Origin: Verrucomicrobiia bacterium Tous-C4TDCM
GTDB lineage: Bacteria; Verrucomicrobiota; Verrucomicrobiia; Verrucomicrobiales; Akkermansiaceae
Direction: 5' to 3'
NCBI GenBank assembly: GCA_002304315.1
Contig: NEUO01000023.1
Location: 1-34,576, forward strand
DNA: 34,576 bases
Every line of letters begins with the position of its first letter. The first letter of the stretch is position 1. Both the position numbers and the translations under genes were made by a program. Under the pieces are notes generated by a model, which searched no databases, was not told the origin of the DNA, and worked only from the letters and a program-made list of their open reading frames with translations. Positions 16,419-24,227 of the stretch are shown here, in pieces.

Positions 16419-16437
16419 CGGCGGTCTGCGACCGCCG
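16419..16437. repeat. REP-like GC hairpin after gnd
   Basis: CGGCGGTC-TGC-GACCGCCG is a perfect 8-bp stem with a 3-nt loop, 13 nt after the gnd stop. This kind of short palindrome (preceded by TGTAG) is typical of dispersed REP-like elements; a counterpart lies at 19244-19261 after the gnd fragment. Confidence 0.5.
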
Positions 16438-16451
16438 GACATTCTCAAGGG

Positions 16452-16473
16452 CGGCCGGGAGCGATCCCGGCCG
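16452..16473 (+). terminator. Hairpin terminator of gnd
   Basis: A 9-bp perfect stem CGGCCGGGA / TCCCGGCCG closes a GCGA tetraloop, followed by TTCTTGCGTT. The T-tract is weak but the position 47 nt after gnd and the duplicated version at 19278-19313 support a terminator. Confidence 0.6.
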
Positions 16474-16570
16474 TTCTTGCGTTCATCGGGCCGCTTGCCA
16501 GCCAGCCGGTCCGCGGCGAAGCACCCCCTGATGAATGCCAAGCCCCCCTGATCCGTTCACCGCGGAGCCG

Positions 16571-17215
16571 TCAGTCCAAGTCGTGGTCTTCGGAAACGGG
16601 AGCAGTGGATGAATTTCCTTTGTCGGTTTCGTCGGGGTCGGCGTGTCTTTCTACAAGAAACCGATCCAAGCCCTTTTGGGCCTGCGATTCCAGGACGTCG
16701 AAAAGCTGGTCACAGGTGACGCCCGCCTCGGCGGCAAGGACGATTGCCGATCTCTCGTCAATCGAGCCGATGGCGCCGACATAACGGTCAAGCCATGCCG
16801 CAAAATCGGAATTGGAGTCGATGCCAGGCCCGACGGTTCCGCGATTCGTCAATCGTATCCAAGTGGGATCAACATCTCCGGGAGGAGACGCGGGTGGTTT
16901 CGGATGATTCCACGTCCCATCGGCACCCTTGACGATGGGTTTCAATTGGTAGGATTCTTCTGGCTCCGTCAGCGCAATTTCAAAAGAAACCGCGTGGTCG
17001 CCCCTTTCAAAACGTACGATGATGGGCTCCCTGCTCGCCTCGGCAATCAGCCCGATCGACTTTATCAAGGATGAGGCGTCGGTCTTTCCCAGACGGGACC
17101 CGGAAAGATCAAAGGTCGCAACGGCGGATGGAGGAGCCACAGGCGTTTTGGGCTCAGAGCACGCCAGAAGTCCGAGGATGAATGCACCCGATGTGAAGGC
17201 GTGGATGGTCTTCAT
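16571..17215 (-). CDS. Predicted lipoprotein of unknown function
   Basis: The 214-residue protein starts MKTIHAFTSGAFILGLLACS, a lipoprotein signal peptide with the lipobox LLAC, so Cys19 should be lipidated and the protein held on a membrane facing the periplasm. The mature part is soluble, with an acidic Asp/Glu-rich tail. I recognise no domain. It may fold into two small alpha/beta units (IIVRFERGDHAVSFEIALTE, then FAAWLDRYVGAIGSIDERSAIV). The start at 17215 is fixed by the signal peptide. It lies between gnd and the detached recQ fragment in the scarred accessory region. Its codon use is less C-ending than gnd, which fits accessory DNA. Confidence 0.72.
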   Translation of the reverse strand: MKTIHAFTSGAFILGLLACSEPKTPVAPPSAVATFDLSGSRLGKTDASSLIKSIGLIAEASREPIIVRFERGDHAVSFEIALTEPEESYQLKPIVKGADGTWNHPKPPASPPGDVDPTWIRLTNRGTVGPGIDSNSDFAAWLDRYVGAIGSIDERSAIVLAAEAGVTCDQLFDVLESQAQKGLDRFLVERHADPDETDKGNSSTAPVSEDHDLD

Positions 17216-17415
17216 GGGCAGAAACGGGGAGAAGCCGCGCCACTTGTTTGGGTCAGACCCCCGGCGACCGTCCATTTTCGAATCACATGACCGGTGTTGT
17301 TATCGGCGAATTGGCGGCATGGCGGTCCCGGAATGCAGGGTGCGCCATTTCACGCGGAGACCAAGAAAAGGGAGATAGGGTCCGCGCCGGGGCGAAGTCG
17401 GCGTCCCGCCCCGGT

Positions 17416-17644
17416 TCACGTGGCCGTTCCGGACTTCGCCGCTTGCTCGAAAGCGAGGAAGAGCCTGAGGCTGCCGTAGCTGATCCATTCGCCGAGCTTC
17501 TCGAAGACCAGCTTCAACGCGAGGCCTTCGTGGCCTTCGAAGGCGATGCGCATCTCCGCCTCCTCGTCCGCGTTGTAAAAGGCCCGCGGATCGAGCTTCT
17601 CGCCGCCTTCGACCGCCTTGGCGAGGTGGCTTTCCACGGTGCTG
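17416..17644 (-). pseudogene. Detached 3' fragment of recQ
   Basis: The last roughly 75 codons match the C-terminus of the intact recQ at 20372-22582. Shared stretches include STVESHLAKAVEGGEKLDPR, AFEGHEGLAL and SYGSLRLF, and roughly nine in ten bases agree by eye. Differences are mostly conservative (NADEE for SADEE, KLVFEKLGEW for KPVFEKLGER), and the copy keeps its own stop at 17416. Homology ends abruptly near 17644, in the codons before STVESH, and no helicase sequence lies upstream. The open frame continues to an ATG at 17772 but that part is unrelated. The fragment encodes only the C-terminal helix-turn-helix-like tail and is probably not functional. Confidence 0.85.
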
Positions 17645-17669
17645 GTGGCGGGTATTTTCGAAGGGCCCC

Positions 17670-17698
17670 ACCTTTCTTCCGGATGGACCTTTCTTCCG
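17670..17698. repeat. Short direct repeat beside the recQ fragment break
   Basis: ACCTTTCTTCCG occurs at 17670-17681 and again at 17687-17698. It lies within 30 bp of the point where recQ homology ends, so it may be a trace of the rearrangement. Confidence 0.4.
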
Positions 17699-17800
17699 CA
17701 TGCTGGATGGGTAGCGCTTCCCGGACCTGGCCGCCGACTTTCCAGATGGCTAGCGCTTCGGTCGATCCTCATGATTGCTAGGTGGGAATGCCCCTTCGAT

Positions 17801-19024
17801 TCAAATCCGGATGAAGATCTTCTTGCGATGCATCCACCAGAGAATCAGCCACTCGACCGCCAGCACACCCGCTCCTAGCAGGAGTGGCTCGTAGGGTTTT
17901 CCGGCGAAAGTGAACCAAGTATCTCCGAGGTGACGTGGCAGTGCGTCCTTGATAAACGATACGAATAAATGGGCGATGAGATAGGCGGCGATCGAATTCA
18001 TGCCCACAACCACCATGAAAAATGCCCATGAGCGGCGGTTCCACACGTCCATAACCAGATAGAAGCCCGCGAGAATCATAAAGCACCAGCCGCCGCTGGA
18101 CAGAACCCAACTGGGTGTCCAGATTTTCTTCACGACCGGGCAGATGCCCGCGGCGCCCAGCACCCAGCCACTGGCAAGGCCGATCAGACCGGCACAAGCC
18201 AGCCATTGCACCTTCTGAAGTTGGGACCGGTTGCTCCGTAGCACACCGCCCGCAAGCAAGCCGAGAATCATGGTGCCCAAAGTGGGGATGAAATTGAGGG
18301 TCGAGTAACCGCCGCGGTTGTTGATGAAGTCCTTCTCCCTGGGGAATAGATTCATGAACCAGGTGTCGAAGCGCCACGCGAAATTGGTGTTGAGATTCCA
18401 GTGGGCGGCAAATCCTGTCAGGTTGTGGGGCCAGTCCGGCCTTACCCCGGCCTTGCTCCAGTCAAAGTCCGGCCCAGGCATGGGATACATGGCGAAGGCG
18501 AGCCAGTAGCCTGCCAGAATGACACCGAATGCGATCCACTGCAGCTGCGACGAACGCATCCCGAGGACATGAAGAAAGCCATACCCCAGACCGATCTGAG
18601 TCAGCGTATCCTCGAAGGTCCAGTTGGTGCTGGGCCACTCGTTCGAGCGCAGCACCACGCCGAGCAATACCAGGATCAGCGCACGCCAGAACGCGTGCGC
18701 GGTGCGATGCCATTGAGGCTGGCCCTCCGCCGTGCGGCGGGCCAGCGAGAAGGGCAATGCCACGCCGACGAGGAACGAGAACGAGGGTTGGATCAGATCG
18801 TGCAACGAGCATCCGACCCAGTCGACGTGAGATTGATGCCGGTCGAGGAAACTCCACAAATTGCTATCGGGCAGCGCGCGCGCGACTTTCGAAAATTGCA
18901 TCACCTCCGCCATCATCAGCAGCATGACCATGCCGCGATAGCCGTCCATCGATGCCAGGCGTTGGGGCATGGCGGGAGATTCGCCCGATAGGGAGGATGT
19001 TGGGTTTGGTGGGGTGGTGATCAT
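17801..19024 (-). CDS. Heparan-alpha-glucosaminide N-acetyltransferase-like membrane protein (DUF5009 type)
   Basis: The 407-residue polytopic membrane protein has about ten hydrophobic segments. It carries the family opening RLASMDGYRGMVMLLMMAE and DLIQPSFSFLVGVALPFSLA, typical of bacterial relatives of the lysosomal HGSNAT acetyltransferase (COG4299/DUF5009). Family members are thought to transfer acetyl groups across the membrane to sugars; substrate here is unknown. The ATG at 19024 (MITTPPNPTS) is chosen because an upstream ATG adds no family sequence. No ribosome-binding site is clear. The gene sits exactly between the detached recQ and gnd fragments, so it may have arrived with the rearrangement. 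Confidence 0.85.
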   Translation of the reverse strand: MITTPPNPTSSLSGESPAMPQRLASMDGYRGMVMLLMMAEVMQFSKVARALPDSNLWSFLDRHQSHVDWVGCSLHDLIQPSFSFLVGVALPFSLARRTAEGQPQWHRTAHAFWRALILVLLGVVLRSNEWPSTNWTFEDTLTQIGLGYGFLHVLGMRSSQLQWIAFGVILAGYWLAFAMYPMPGPDFDWSKAGVRPDWPHNLTGFAAHWNLNTNFAWRFDTWFMNLFPREKDFINNRGGYSTLNFIPTLGTMILGLLAGGVLRSNRSQLQKVQWLACAGLIGLASGWVLGAAGICPVVKKIWTPSWVLSSGGWCFMILAGFYLVMDVWNRRSWAFFMVVVGMNSIAAYLIAHLFVSFIKDALPRHLGDTWFTFAGKPYEPLLLGAGVLAVEWLILWWMHRKKIFIRI

Positions 19025-19193
19025 TTCAGGTCGATGATGCGGTGTCCTCGAGGAGCATGATTTCAATTGATCCGCTGTGAAAGCAAGATGGCTAATTTGA
19101 ATTTGTTAGACCTTGGTTGCCCCCCGTCCGCTGCTTCGCTCTGGTACTACGCCCCGCAGCACCCAAAAAATGGTCTGTCCCCGCGTAAAATAC

Positions 19194-19238
19194 CGCGGCG
19201 AATTCTGCCACACCGATTGGCCGGAAGTCATCGGCTGA
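19194..19238 (+). pseudogene. Detached 3' end of gnd
   Basis: The codons RGEFCHTDWPEVIG followed by a stop at 19236-19238 match the end of the intact gnd (RGQMFHTDWPEVIG, stop 16403-16405). Sequence upstream of 19194 does not match gnd. The match is short, but it is reinforced by a REP-like hairpin and a terminator hairpin downstream in the same order as after gnd. It is non-functional. Confidence 0.75.
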
Positions 19239-19243
19239 GGAGC

Positions 19244-19261
19244 GGCGACACTCCTGTCTCC
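19244..19261. repeat. REP-like hairpin after the gnd fragment
   Basis: GGCGACA-CTCC-TGTCTCC forms a 7-bp stem with one mismatch, six bases after the fragment's stop. It occupies the same place as the REP-like hairpin after the intact gnd. Confidence 0.4.
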
Positions 19262-19277
19262 AGCTCTCAGTAACTTC

Positions 19278-19313
19278 AAACACGGCAGGGACGAATCCCG
19301 GCCGTGTTTGTTT
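19278..19313 (+). terminator. Rho-independent terminator, copy of the gnd terminator
   Basis: AAACACGGC (19278-19286) pairs with GCCGTGTTT (19301-19309). An inner stem GGGA/TCCC surrounds a CGAA loop with one mismatched pair, and TTTGTTT ends the structure. The core resembles the hairpin at 16452-16473, so it was probably duplicated with the gnd 3' end. Confidence 0.75.
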
Positions 19314-19354
19314 ATGGTTTTGGACGGATGGACTTCGCTTGAAGGAGCAAATCC

Positions 19355-19884
19355 ATGATCGCAAGGCGGTCCGCCGGGCTGCTTGTCATCCCGCAGGCGG
19401 CCTCCTCGCCGCGCAGACGGAGGGCACGCCGCCGCCGGCGCTGGACAATGGAAAGCTGAAGAAATTCGGGAGCATCATCACCCGGGGCAAGGCCAGGCAG
19501 GCGTACGACGAGGGAATGAAGACCTTCGGCCAGTCGAAAGGTGACGAGGCGATTGCGAAGTTCACCGAGGCGCTTTCCCACATCGACCACCGGGAACTTT
19601 CGCTGTGGAATCTCAAGCGGCCGGAGGAGGCGCTGAAAGAATTCGACATTGGCATCCTGAAGGCTCCGCGAATCTACAGTTTCCACGAATCTCGGGCAAT
19701 GCTGCTGGCCTCGCTGAAGCAGCCCGAGCGGGTGCTGGCCGACTACGACATGTTGGTCGCGCTGCAGCCGCTCTACCCGTCGAACCTGGAGCGCCGCGCC
19801 CGGCATCTGCGCGAGATGGGACGGAACAAGGAGGCGGACGAGGACCAGCGCCAGGCCAATCAATTGCGCGAGGCGGGTTTCTAA
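19355..19884 (+). pseudogene. Frameshifted TPR-repeat protein with lost signal-peptide frame
   Basis: A strong ribosome-binding site AAGGAG (19342-19347) stands 7 nt before the ATG at 19355. This opens a secretory signal peptide, MIARRSAGLLVIPQAAS, but that frame soon runs into a stop. The body continues in another frame from about 19400 (GGLLAAQTEGTPPP), with TPR-like units such as ALKEFDIGILKAPRIYSFHE and RVLADYDMLVALQPLYPSNL. Loss of one base or gain of two near 19385-19410 would join the frames as a signal peptide ending in LLAAQ. The first TPR also appears to lack roughly 8-10 residues, at ELSLWN-LKRPEEA. The intact ancestor would have been a secreted TPR protein. A sequencing error is the alternative for the shift, but not for the internal gap. 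Confidence 0.65.
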
Positions 19885-19888
19885 CAGA

Positions 19889-19905
19889 GCGGGCGAACCG
19901 CCCGC
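19889..19905. terminator. GC hairpin between TPR pseudogene and zinc-ribbon gene
   Basis: GCGGGCG-AAC-CGCCCGC is a perfect 7-bp stem, 4 nt after the TPR stop and just beyond the convergent zinc-ribbon stop. It could serve as a bidirectional terminator, although no T-tract follows on either side. Confidence 0.4.
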
Positions 19906-19916
19906 GCGGAGCCTGC

Positions 19917-20255
19917 TCAGTGCCCGTGTTCGCCGGCGACCGGGATGTCGGTGGAACCGAGGTGGCGTTCGAGCTGTTGTTCGATGAAGAGTAAGAAGAA
20001 CAGCAGGAACCACGCGCTGAAGTTCCGCCAGCGGCGGGTGATGACGAGGGTGTCGCCCAGCGTTTCCATCTTGAATGCGGCGGGGAGGGGAACTTCCGGC
20101 CGGGGGATGGATGCCGGGGAGGAAGTGGGCAGGGCGAACAGCGAGCGGCAGTGGCCGCAGCGCGCCGCGCCGAGCTGGGGCGAGATGTCCCCGGCGGAAA
20201 GCGCGGCTCCGCAGTTGCGGCATTTGAGGTCGGTGAGAGCGGGCGGCGGGGTCAT
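19917..20255 (-). CDS. Small zinc-ribbon membrane protein, probably C-terminally truncated
   Basis: The 112-residue protein has an N-terminal zinc ribbon (CRNCG at residues 12-16 and CGHC at 33-36), a Pro-rich linker, and a short strand LVITRRW. One hydrophobic segment follows (FSAWFLLFFLLFI). Related proteins I recall usually continue after this strand with two or more membrane helices. Here the frame ends soon in STDIPVAGEHGH, which reads like a translated REP-type repeat rather than protein. Truncation by repeat insertion is therefore likely, but this is inference. Function is unknown. It is convergent with the TPR pseudogene. Confidence 0.6.
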   Translation of the reverse strand: MTPPPALTDLKCRNCGAALSAGDISPQLGAARCGHCRSLFALPTSSPASIPRPEVPLPAAFKMETLGDTLVITRRWRNFSAWFLLFFLLFIEQQLERHLGSTDIPVAGEHGH

Positions 20256-20371
20256 CGTGCGGCGCCAGCTTTCATGGATCGGCCGGATCTGTCAGGTCCG
20301 CGTTTTCGGGTGGAGTGGACACGAGTGTGGACCTTCGGCCCACGCTCGTGTCGATAGGACGTCTTTGCTCT

Positions 20372-22582
20372 TTAGGTGCCGCTGGTGGCCCGGCTTTCGA
20401 AAGCTTGGAAAAGCCTGAGGCTGCCGTAGCTGACCCGTTCCCCGAGTTTCTCGAAGACCGGCTTGAGCGCGAGGCCTTCGTGGCCTTCGAAGGCGATGCG
20501 CATTTCCGCTTCCTCGTCCGCGCTGTAGAAGGCGCGCGGATCGAGCTTCTCGCCGCCTTCGACCGCCTTGGCGAGGTGGCTTTCGACGGTGCTGGCCGCG
20601 AGGCCGCGTTCCTTGGCGATCTGGTCGATGCTGACGCCGGACTTGTAGCGCTCCAAGGTCGCCAAGGCGGTGCCGTTGAGCTCGTTTTCGGACTTCATCT
20701 TCCGCACGGGCTCCGCGGAGGCGCGGATGGCGGCGAAAGTCTGCTGCGGGTGGGTGTCGATCCACACGGCGATCGTTTCGAGCATCGGCGTGCCGAAGTC
20801 AGCGAGCTTGCGTTCCCCGACGCCGGGGATGTGGAGCATTGCGGCGGGGTCCGATGGATATTCGCGGGCCATGTGCCGCAGCGAGACATCGGAGAAGACG
20901 ACGTAAGACGGCACGTCGCGGGCATCGGCCAGGTTCTTGCGAACGGCGCGGAGAGCGGCGAAGAGCCCTTCATCGCAGGGGATGTCGCCGGCCTTGGCGA
21001 TGGCAGTGGCGCTGTCCCGGGTGGAGGCGGGCGGGCGGACGAGGAGGAAGGGGCGGCCGTCCTTGAGCGCGGTGCGGCCGGCTTCGGTCAGGGCGACGGT
21101 CGAGAAGCCGTCCTGCGACTGGCGGATCAAGTCGAGCCGCAGCAACTGCCTGCCGAGCGCGACCCATTCGGCGCGCGGGGTGTCGCTGCCGATGCCGTAG
21201 GTACTAAGCGTCTCGTGCTTCCAACGGCGGATCTTCTCGGTGTTCGCACCGCAGAGGACATCGGCGACGTGCTGGAGACCGGTGGTGAAGCCGCCGTGCT
21301 GGCGGATGCGGAAGACGCAGCTCAGGAATTTCCGGCAGTCGAGCGTGGCGTCGTAAGTCTCGCGCGGCGACAGACAGGAGTCGCAGCCGCCGCAGTTGTC
21401 GTGAGGCCAGGCCTCGCCGAAGTAGCCGAGCAGGTGGCCGCGGCGGCAGCCTTCGTCCTCGGCGTATTCGGTCATCTGGTCGAGCTGCGATTTGGCGATC
21501 GCGTGGGCCTGCTCGTCGGTGATCTCGTCGAGAAAGCGCAGTTGCTTCATCACGTCGCCGCGCGAATAAAGCAGCAGACAATCGGCCGGCAGCCCGTCGC
21601 GTCCGGCACGGCCGGTTTCCTGGTAGTAGCCTTCGACGTTCTTCGGCAGGTCGGAGTGGATCACCCAGCGGACGTTCGGCTTGTTGATGCCCATGCCGAA
21701 GGCGACCGTCGCGCAGACCACGCGGGCCTCGTCGCGGAGGAAGGCGTCCTGGTTCTTGCTGCGTTCGGCGGCTTCCATCCCGGCGTGGTAGGCCACGGCG
21801 GAAATCCCTTCGGCGCGCAGCACGGCGGCGAGCGCTTCGGTCGATTTCCGCGACTGGCAGTAAACGATCCCGGCGTCCTGCGGCCGGGCGGCGGCGAATT
21901 CCCAGACCTGGCGCTCCGGCTTCGACTTCGGGATGACGCGGTAGCTGAGGTTCGGCCGGTTGAAGCTGGAGATGAAGACCTGCGGCTCCCGCAGGCGGAG
22001 CTGGCCGACGATGTCCTCGCGAACCCGCGGGGTGGCGGTGGCGGTCAGCGCGATGAAGGGGACGCCGGGAAAGCGTTCGCGCAGGGTGGCGAGCTGGCGG
22101 TATTCCGGGCGGAAGTCGTGACCCCATTCGCTGATGCAGTGGGCCTCGTCGACGGCGATCGCGCCGACGTTCCAGCCGGCGAGCTTGCGTGGGAAGTCCC
22201 CGGCGAGCAGGCGTTCCGGGGCGACATAGAGGAGGCGAAAATTGCCGGCATCGAGGTCCGCGTGGCGGGCGGCCATCTCGGCAGGCTCCAGGGTGGAGTT
22301 CAGGAAGGTCGCGGCGACCCCGGCGGCGTGGAGCTGGTCGACCTGGTCTTTCATCAGGGCGATCAGCGGCGAGACGACGACCGTCAGGCCATCGCGGACC
22401 AGGGCGGGGAGCTGGTAGCAGAGGCTCTTGCCGGCGCCGGTCGGGAGGATGGCGACGGTGTCGAGCCCGGCCAGGGTGGCGGCCATGATTTCCTGCTGGA
22501 GCGGGCGGAAGGAATCGTAGCCGAAGATCTGCTTGAGGAGGGCGGGGAGACGGTCGGCGGGGGAGGGGGCGATGGCTTTCAT
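20372..22582 (-). CDS. recQ: ATP-dependent DNA helicase RecQ
   Basis: The 736-residue 3'-5' helicase acts in recombination and fork repair. It has Walker A TGAGKS (48-53), the DEAH box VDEAHCISEWGHDFRPEY (DEAH at 145-148) and a helicase C domain with GRAGRDG. The RQC zinc site has four Cys (GCRRGHLLG...NCGGCDSC), followed by an RQC winged helix and an HRDC-like domain (IPGVGERKLADFG). A C-terminal helix-turn-helix-like tail ends the protein (IDQIAKERGLAASTVESHL...). The ATG at 22582 starts MKAIAPSPAD and is preferred over an ATG at 22666 that would add 28 unsupported residues. It is divergent from the methyltransferase gene. A second copy of its 3' end lies at 17416-17644. Confidence 0.97.
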   Translation of the reverse strand: MKAIAPSPADRLPALLKQIFGYDSFRPLQQEIMAATLAGLDTVAILPTGAGKSLCYQLPALVRDGLTVVVSPLIALMKDQVDQLHAAGVAATFLNSTLEPAEMAARHADLDAGNFRLLYVAPERLLAGDFPRKLAGWNVGAIAVDEAHCISEWGHDFRPEYRQLATLRERFPGVPFIALTATATPRVREDIVGQLRLREPQVFISSFNRPNLSYRVIPKSKPERQVWEFAAARPQDAGIVYCQSRKSTEALAAVLRAEGISAVAYHAGMEAAERSKNQDAFLRDEARVVCATVAFGMGINKPNVRWVIHSDLPKNVEGYYQETGRAGRDGLPADCLLLYSRGDVMKQLRFLDEITDEQAHAIAKSQLDQMTEYAEDEGCRRGHLLGYFGEAWPHDNCGGCDSCLSPRETYDATLDCRKFLSCVFRIRQHGGFTTGLQHVADVLCGANTEKIRRWKHETLSTYGIGSDTPRAEWVALGRQLLRLDLIRQSQDGFSTVALTEAGRTALKDGRPFLLVRPPASTRDSATAIAKAGDIPCDEGLFAALRAVRKNLADARDVPSYVVFSDVSLRHMAREYPSDPAAMLHIPGVGERKLADFGTPMLETIAVWIDTHPQQTFAAIRASAEPVRKMKSENELNGTALATLERYKSGVSIDQIAKERGLAASTVESHLAKAVEGGEKLDPRAFYSADEEAEMRIAFEGHEGLALKPVFEKLGERVSYGSLRLFQAFESRATSGT

Positions 22583-22729
22583 GGGATGTTCAGGCGGGTT
22601 GAGATGAGGAAGGCGGATATCAGAGGCTTTGAATGAGGTCAAATGAACAGTCGTTATTTTTCGCACTTTTTTGTGAGATGCGATGTTTCGCGGTTTCCAC
22701 GGCGGGGCGGGGCAGGTCTAAAGGGAGGG

Positions 22730-24196
22730 GTGAACGATCCCGTTAGACAGCTTTATTCCGAACGTCGCTACCCGGCGCTGAGCCATCCGGTGACGGACAT
22801 TTCCCGTCTTGCGGTGAGCGCGCGGGTGGCCGGGATGCAGCGGCTGGCGATGCCGGTGGCCTGCCGGGTGCTGGAGTTCGGCTGCGCGTCGGGCCACAAT
22901 CTGTTGCCGCTGGCGGCGCGGTATCCGAAGAGCGAGTTCACGGGGATCGACTACTCCGACACCGCGATCCGTGCCGCGCGGCAGGCGGCCTACGCCGCGG
23001 GGCTGGAGAATATCCGCTTTGAAGTGGCCGATCTGGAGCACTGGCGGCCGTCGCATCCCTGCGACTATCTGATCGCCCACGGCGTGCTGTCCTGGGTGCC
23101 GGACGCGGTGAAGGCGCGGCTGATGGACCTCTGCGCGCAGGTGCTTTCCGACTCCGGGGTGGCCTGCATCAGCTACAATACGCTGCCCGGCTGGTCGCTG
23201 CGGCGGGACGTGGTGCCGCTGGTCCGGGCGCTGGCGGGGAATCCGGCAGCCGCGGGGCTGGGCGGCAGCGTGGAGGCGGTGGCGGCGGCTTTGGCGGAGA
23301 TGGCGGGGTCGGGAACGCCCCACGCCTTGAACTTGCGGGCGATTTGCGGCGACATTGCGCGCAAGGGGGCCGCGGTGCTGCCCTTCGATGACTTCGCGCC
23401 GGTCTGCGATCCGCTGTATTTCGCGCAGTTCGCGGACTGGGCGGGGCAGCGGGGTTTGCGCTATTTGGGAGAAGCGCGGCTTCAGGACAATCTGCCGGAA
23501 GGGCTGGATCCTGCCTCTTGGGAAAAGCTCGCGCCGCTGGCGGCGGACCCGGTTTTGTTCCAGCAGACGATCGACCTGCTCTCGGGCCGGACGCATCGGA
23601 ACAGTCTGCTCTGCCGGCAGGAGGCACCTTTGGAAGAAGGCACGACCACGGCGGTGGTGCTGCATTTCGCGGCGGGGCGGGGGGAGGTGGCGTTGCCGGA
23701 GGCTCCCGGCGAGACGGCGGTGGTGAAGGTGTTCCGTCGGGTGATGGCGGAGGCCGGGAGCGATTGCCTGCCGGTGAGCGAGCTGATGGAGCGGACGGCG
23801 GAAAAACTCGGCGCGGGCTGGGAGCCGACCCGGCATTCGCAAGAGCTGGCGGGCTGGATCTTCCAAGCGGCCCGCTTCGGCGGTGTCGAACTCCGCTCGG
23901 AAGCGCTGGTCATCCCTCGGGGCGGACCGGAAAAGCCGCGGATTTCCGCCTTGAACCGGCACTTTTCGGAGAATGGCTACCCGATTGTCGATCCGCGCCA
24001 CATCACCTGCCATTTCCCGGCGGGGCACGAGCAGCTCCTCGCGGCGATGGACGGGACACGCCCGGCGGCGGAGCTGGCAGGATGGGCGGCCAGGGACTTC
24101 CCCGAGCTCGATTTCCCCCGCTGGCTGGCCCATCTCGCCGAAAGAGGCATCCTGGTCTGGGGCAACGAGGCAGCGGAATCGTTCATTTCAGATTGA
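22730..24196 (+). CDS. SAM-dependent methyltransferase with methyltransferase regulatory domain
   Basis: The 488-residue protein has a class I methyltransferase core with motif I VLEFGCASG (47-55), then FTGIDYSDTAI and the family-typical stretch YLIAHGVLSWVPDAVK and ISYNTLPGWSLRRD. This HGV-x-SWVP / YNTLPGW pattern belongs to proteins with a C-terminal regulatory domain, whose members are annotated as protein-lysine or small-molecule methyltransferases; substrate here is unknown. GTG at 22730 is chosen because homology begins there. The AAGGGAGG before it is unusually close, so the exact start is uncertain. Its stop overlaps the palindromic operator at 24181-24198, and it precedes the regulator gene of the glycan cluster. 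Confidence 0.85.
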   Translation: MNDPVRQLYSERRYPALSHPVTDISRLAVSARVAGMQRLAMPVACRVLEFGCASGHNLLPLAARYPKSEFTGIDYSDTAIRAARQAAYAAGLENIRFEVADLEHWRPSHPCDYLIAHGVLSWVPDAVKARLMDLCAQVLSDSGVACISYNTLPGWSLRRDVVPLVRALAGNPAAAGLGGSVEAVAAALAEMAGSGTPHALNLRAICGDIARKGAAVLPFDDFAPVCDPLYFAQFADWAGQRGLRYLGEARLQDNLPEGLDPASWEKLAPLAADPVLFQQTIDLLSGRTHRNSLLCRQEAPLEEGTTTAVVLHFAAGRGEVALPEAPGETAVVKVFRRVMAEAGSDCLPVSELMERTAEKLGAGWEPTRHSQELAGWIFQAARFGGVELRSEALVIPRGGPEKPRISALNRHFSENGYPIVDPRHITCHFPAGHEQLLAAMDGTRPAAELAGWAARDFPELDFPRWLAHLAERGILVWGNEAAESFISD

Positions 24197-24198
24197 AC
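24181..24198. promoter_or_regulatory. Palindromic operator, copy 1 (before the GbsR-type regulator)
   Basis: GTTCA-TTTCAGAT-TGAAC is an inverted repeat with an 8-nt spacer, overlapping the methyltransferase stop and 30 nt before the regulator GTG. The same motif recurs at 25310-25327 with identical flanks (ATTGAACAAAC on the right). The right arm TTGAAC could double as a -35 box. Binding by the GbsR-type protein is inferred from position and the paired copies. Confidence 0.65.
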
Positions 24199-24227
24199 AA
24201 ACCGAACTCGCGAGTTACCTCCCATCC

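Noticed and set aside
17250-17260. GGGTC-A-GACCC palindrome as part of a mobile element
   Set aside because: Too short, and no partner end or transposase is found nearby.
19355-19410. Programmed frameshift in the TPR gene
   Set aside because: No slippery heptamer or clear downstream stimulatory structure is visible, and the body also looks damaged, so decay is simpler.
20315-22636. Long open frame opposite recQ
   Set aside because: Shadow of recQ; composition is low-complexity and no motif is present.
22641-22650. AAATGAACAG, reverse complement of the operator left half, before the methyltransferase gene
   Set aside because: Only a half-site is present and the second arm is missing; kept as a weak hint, not a site.
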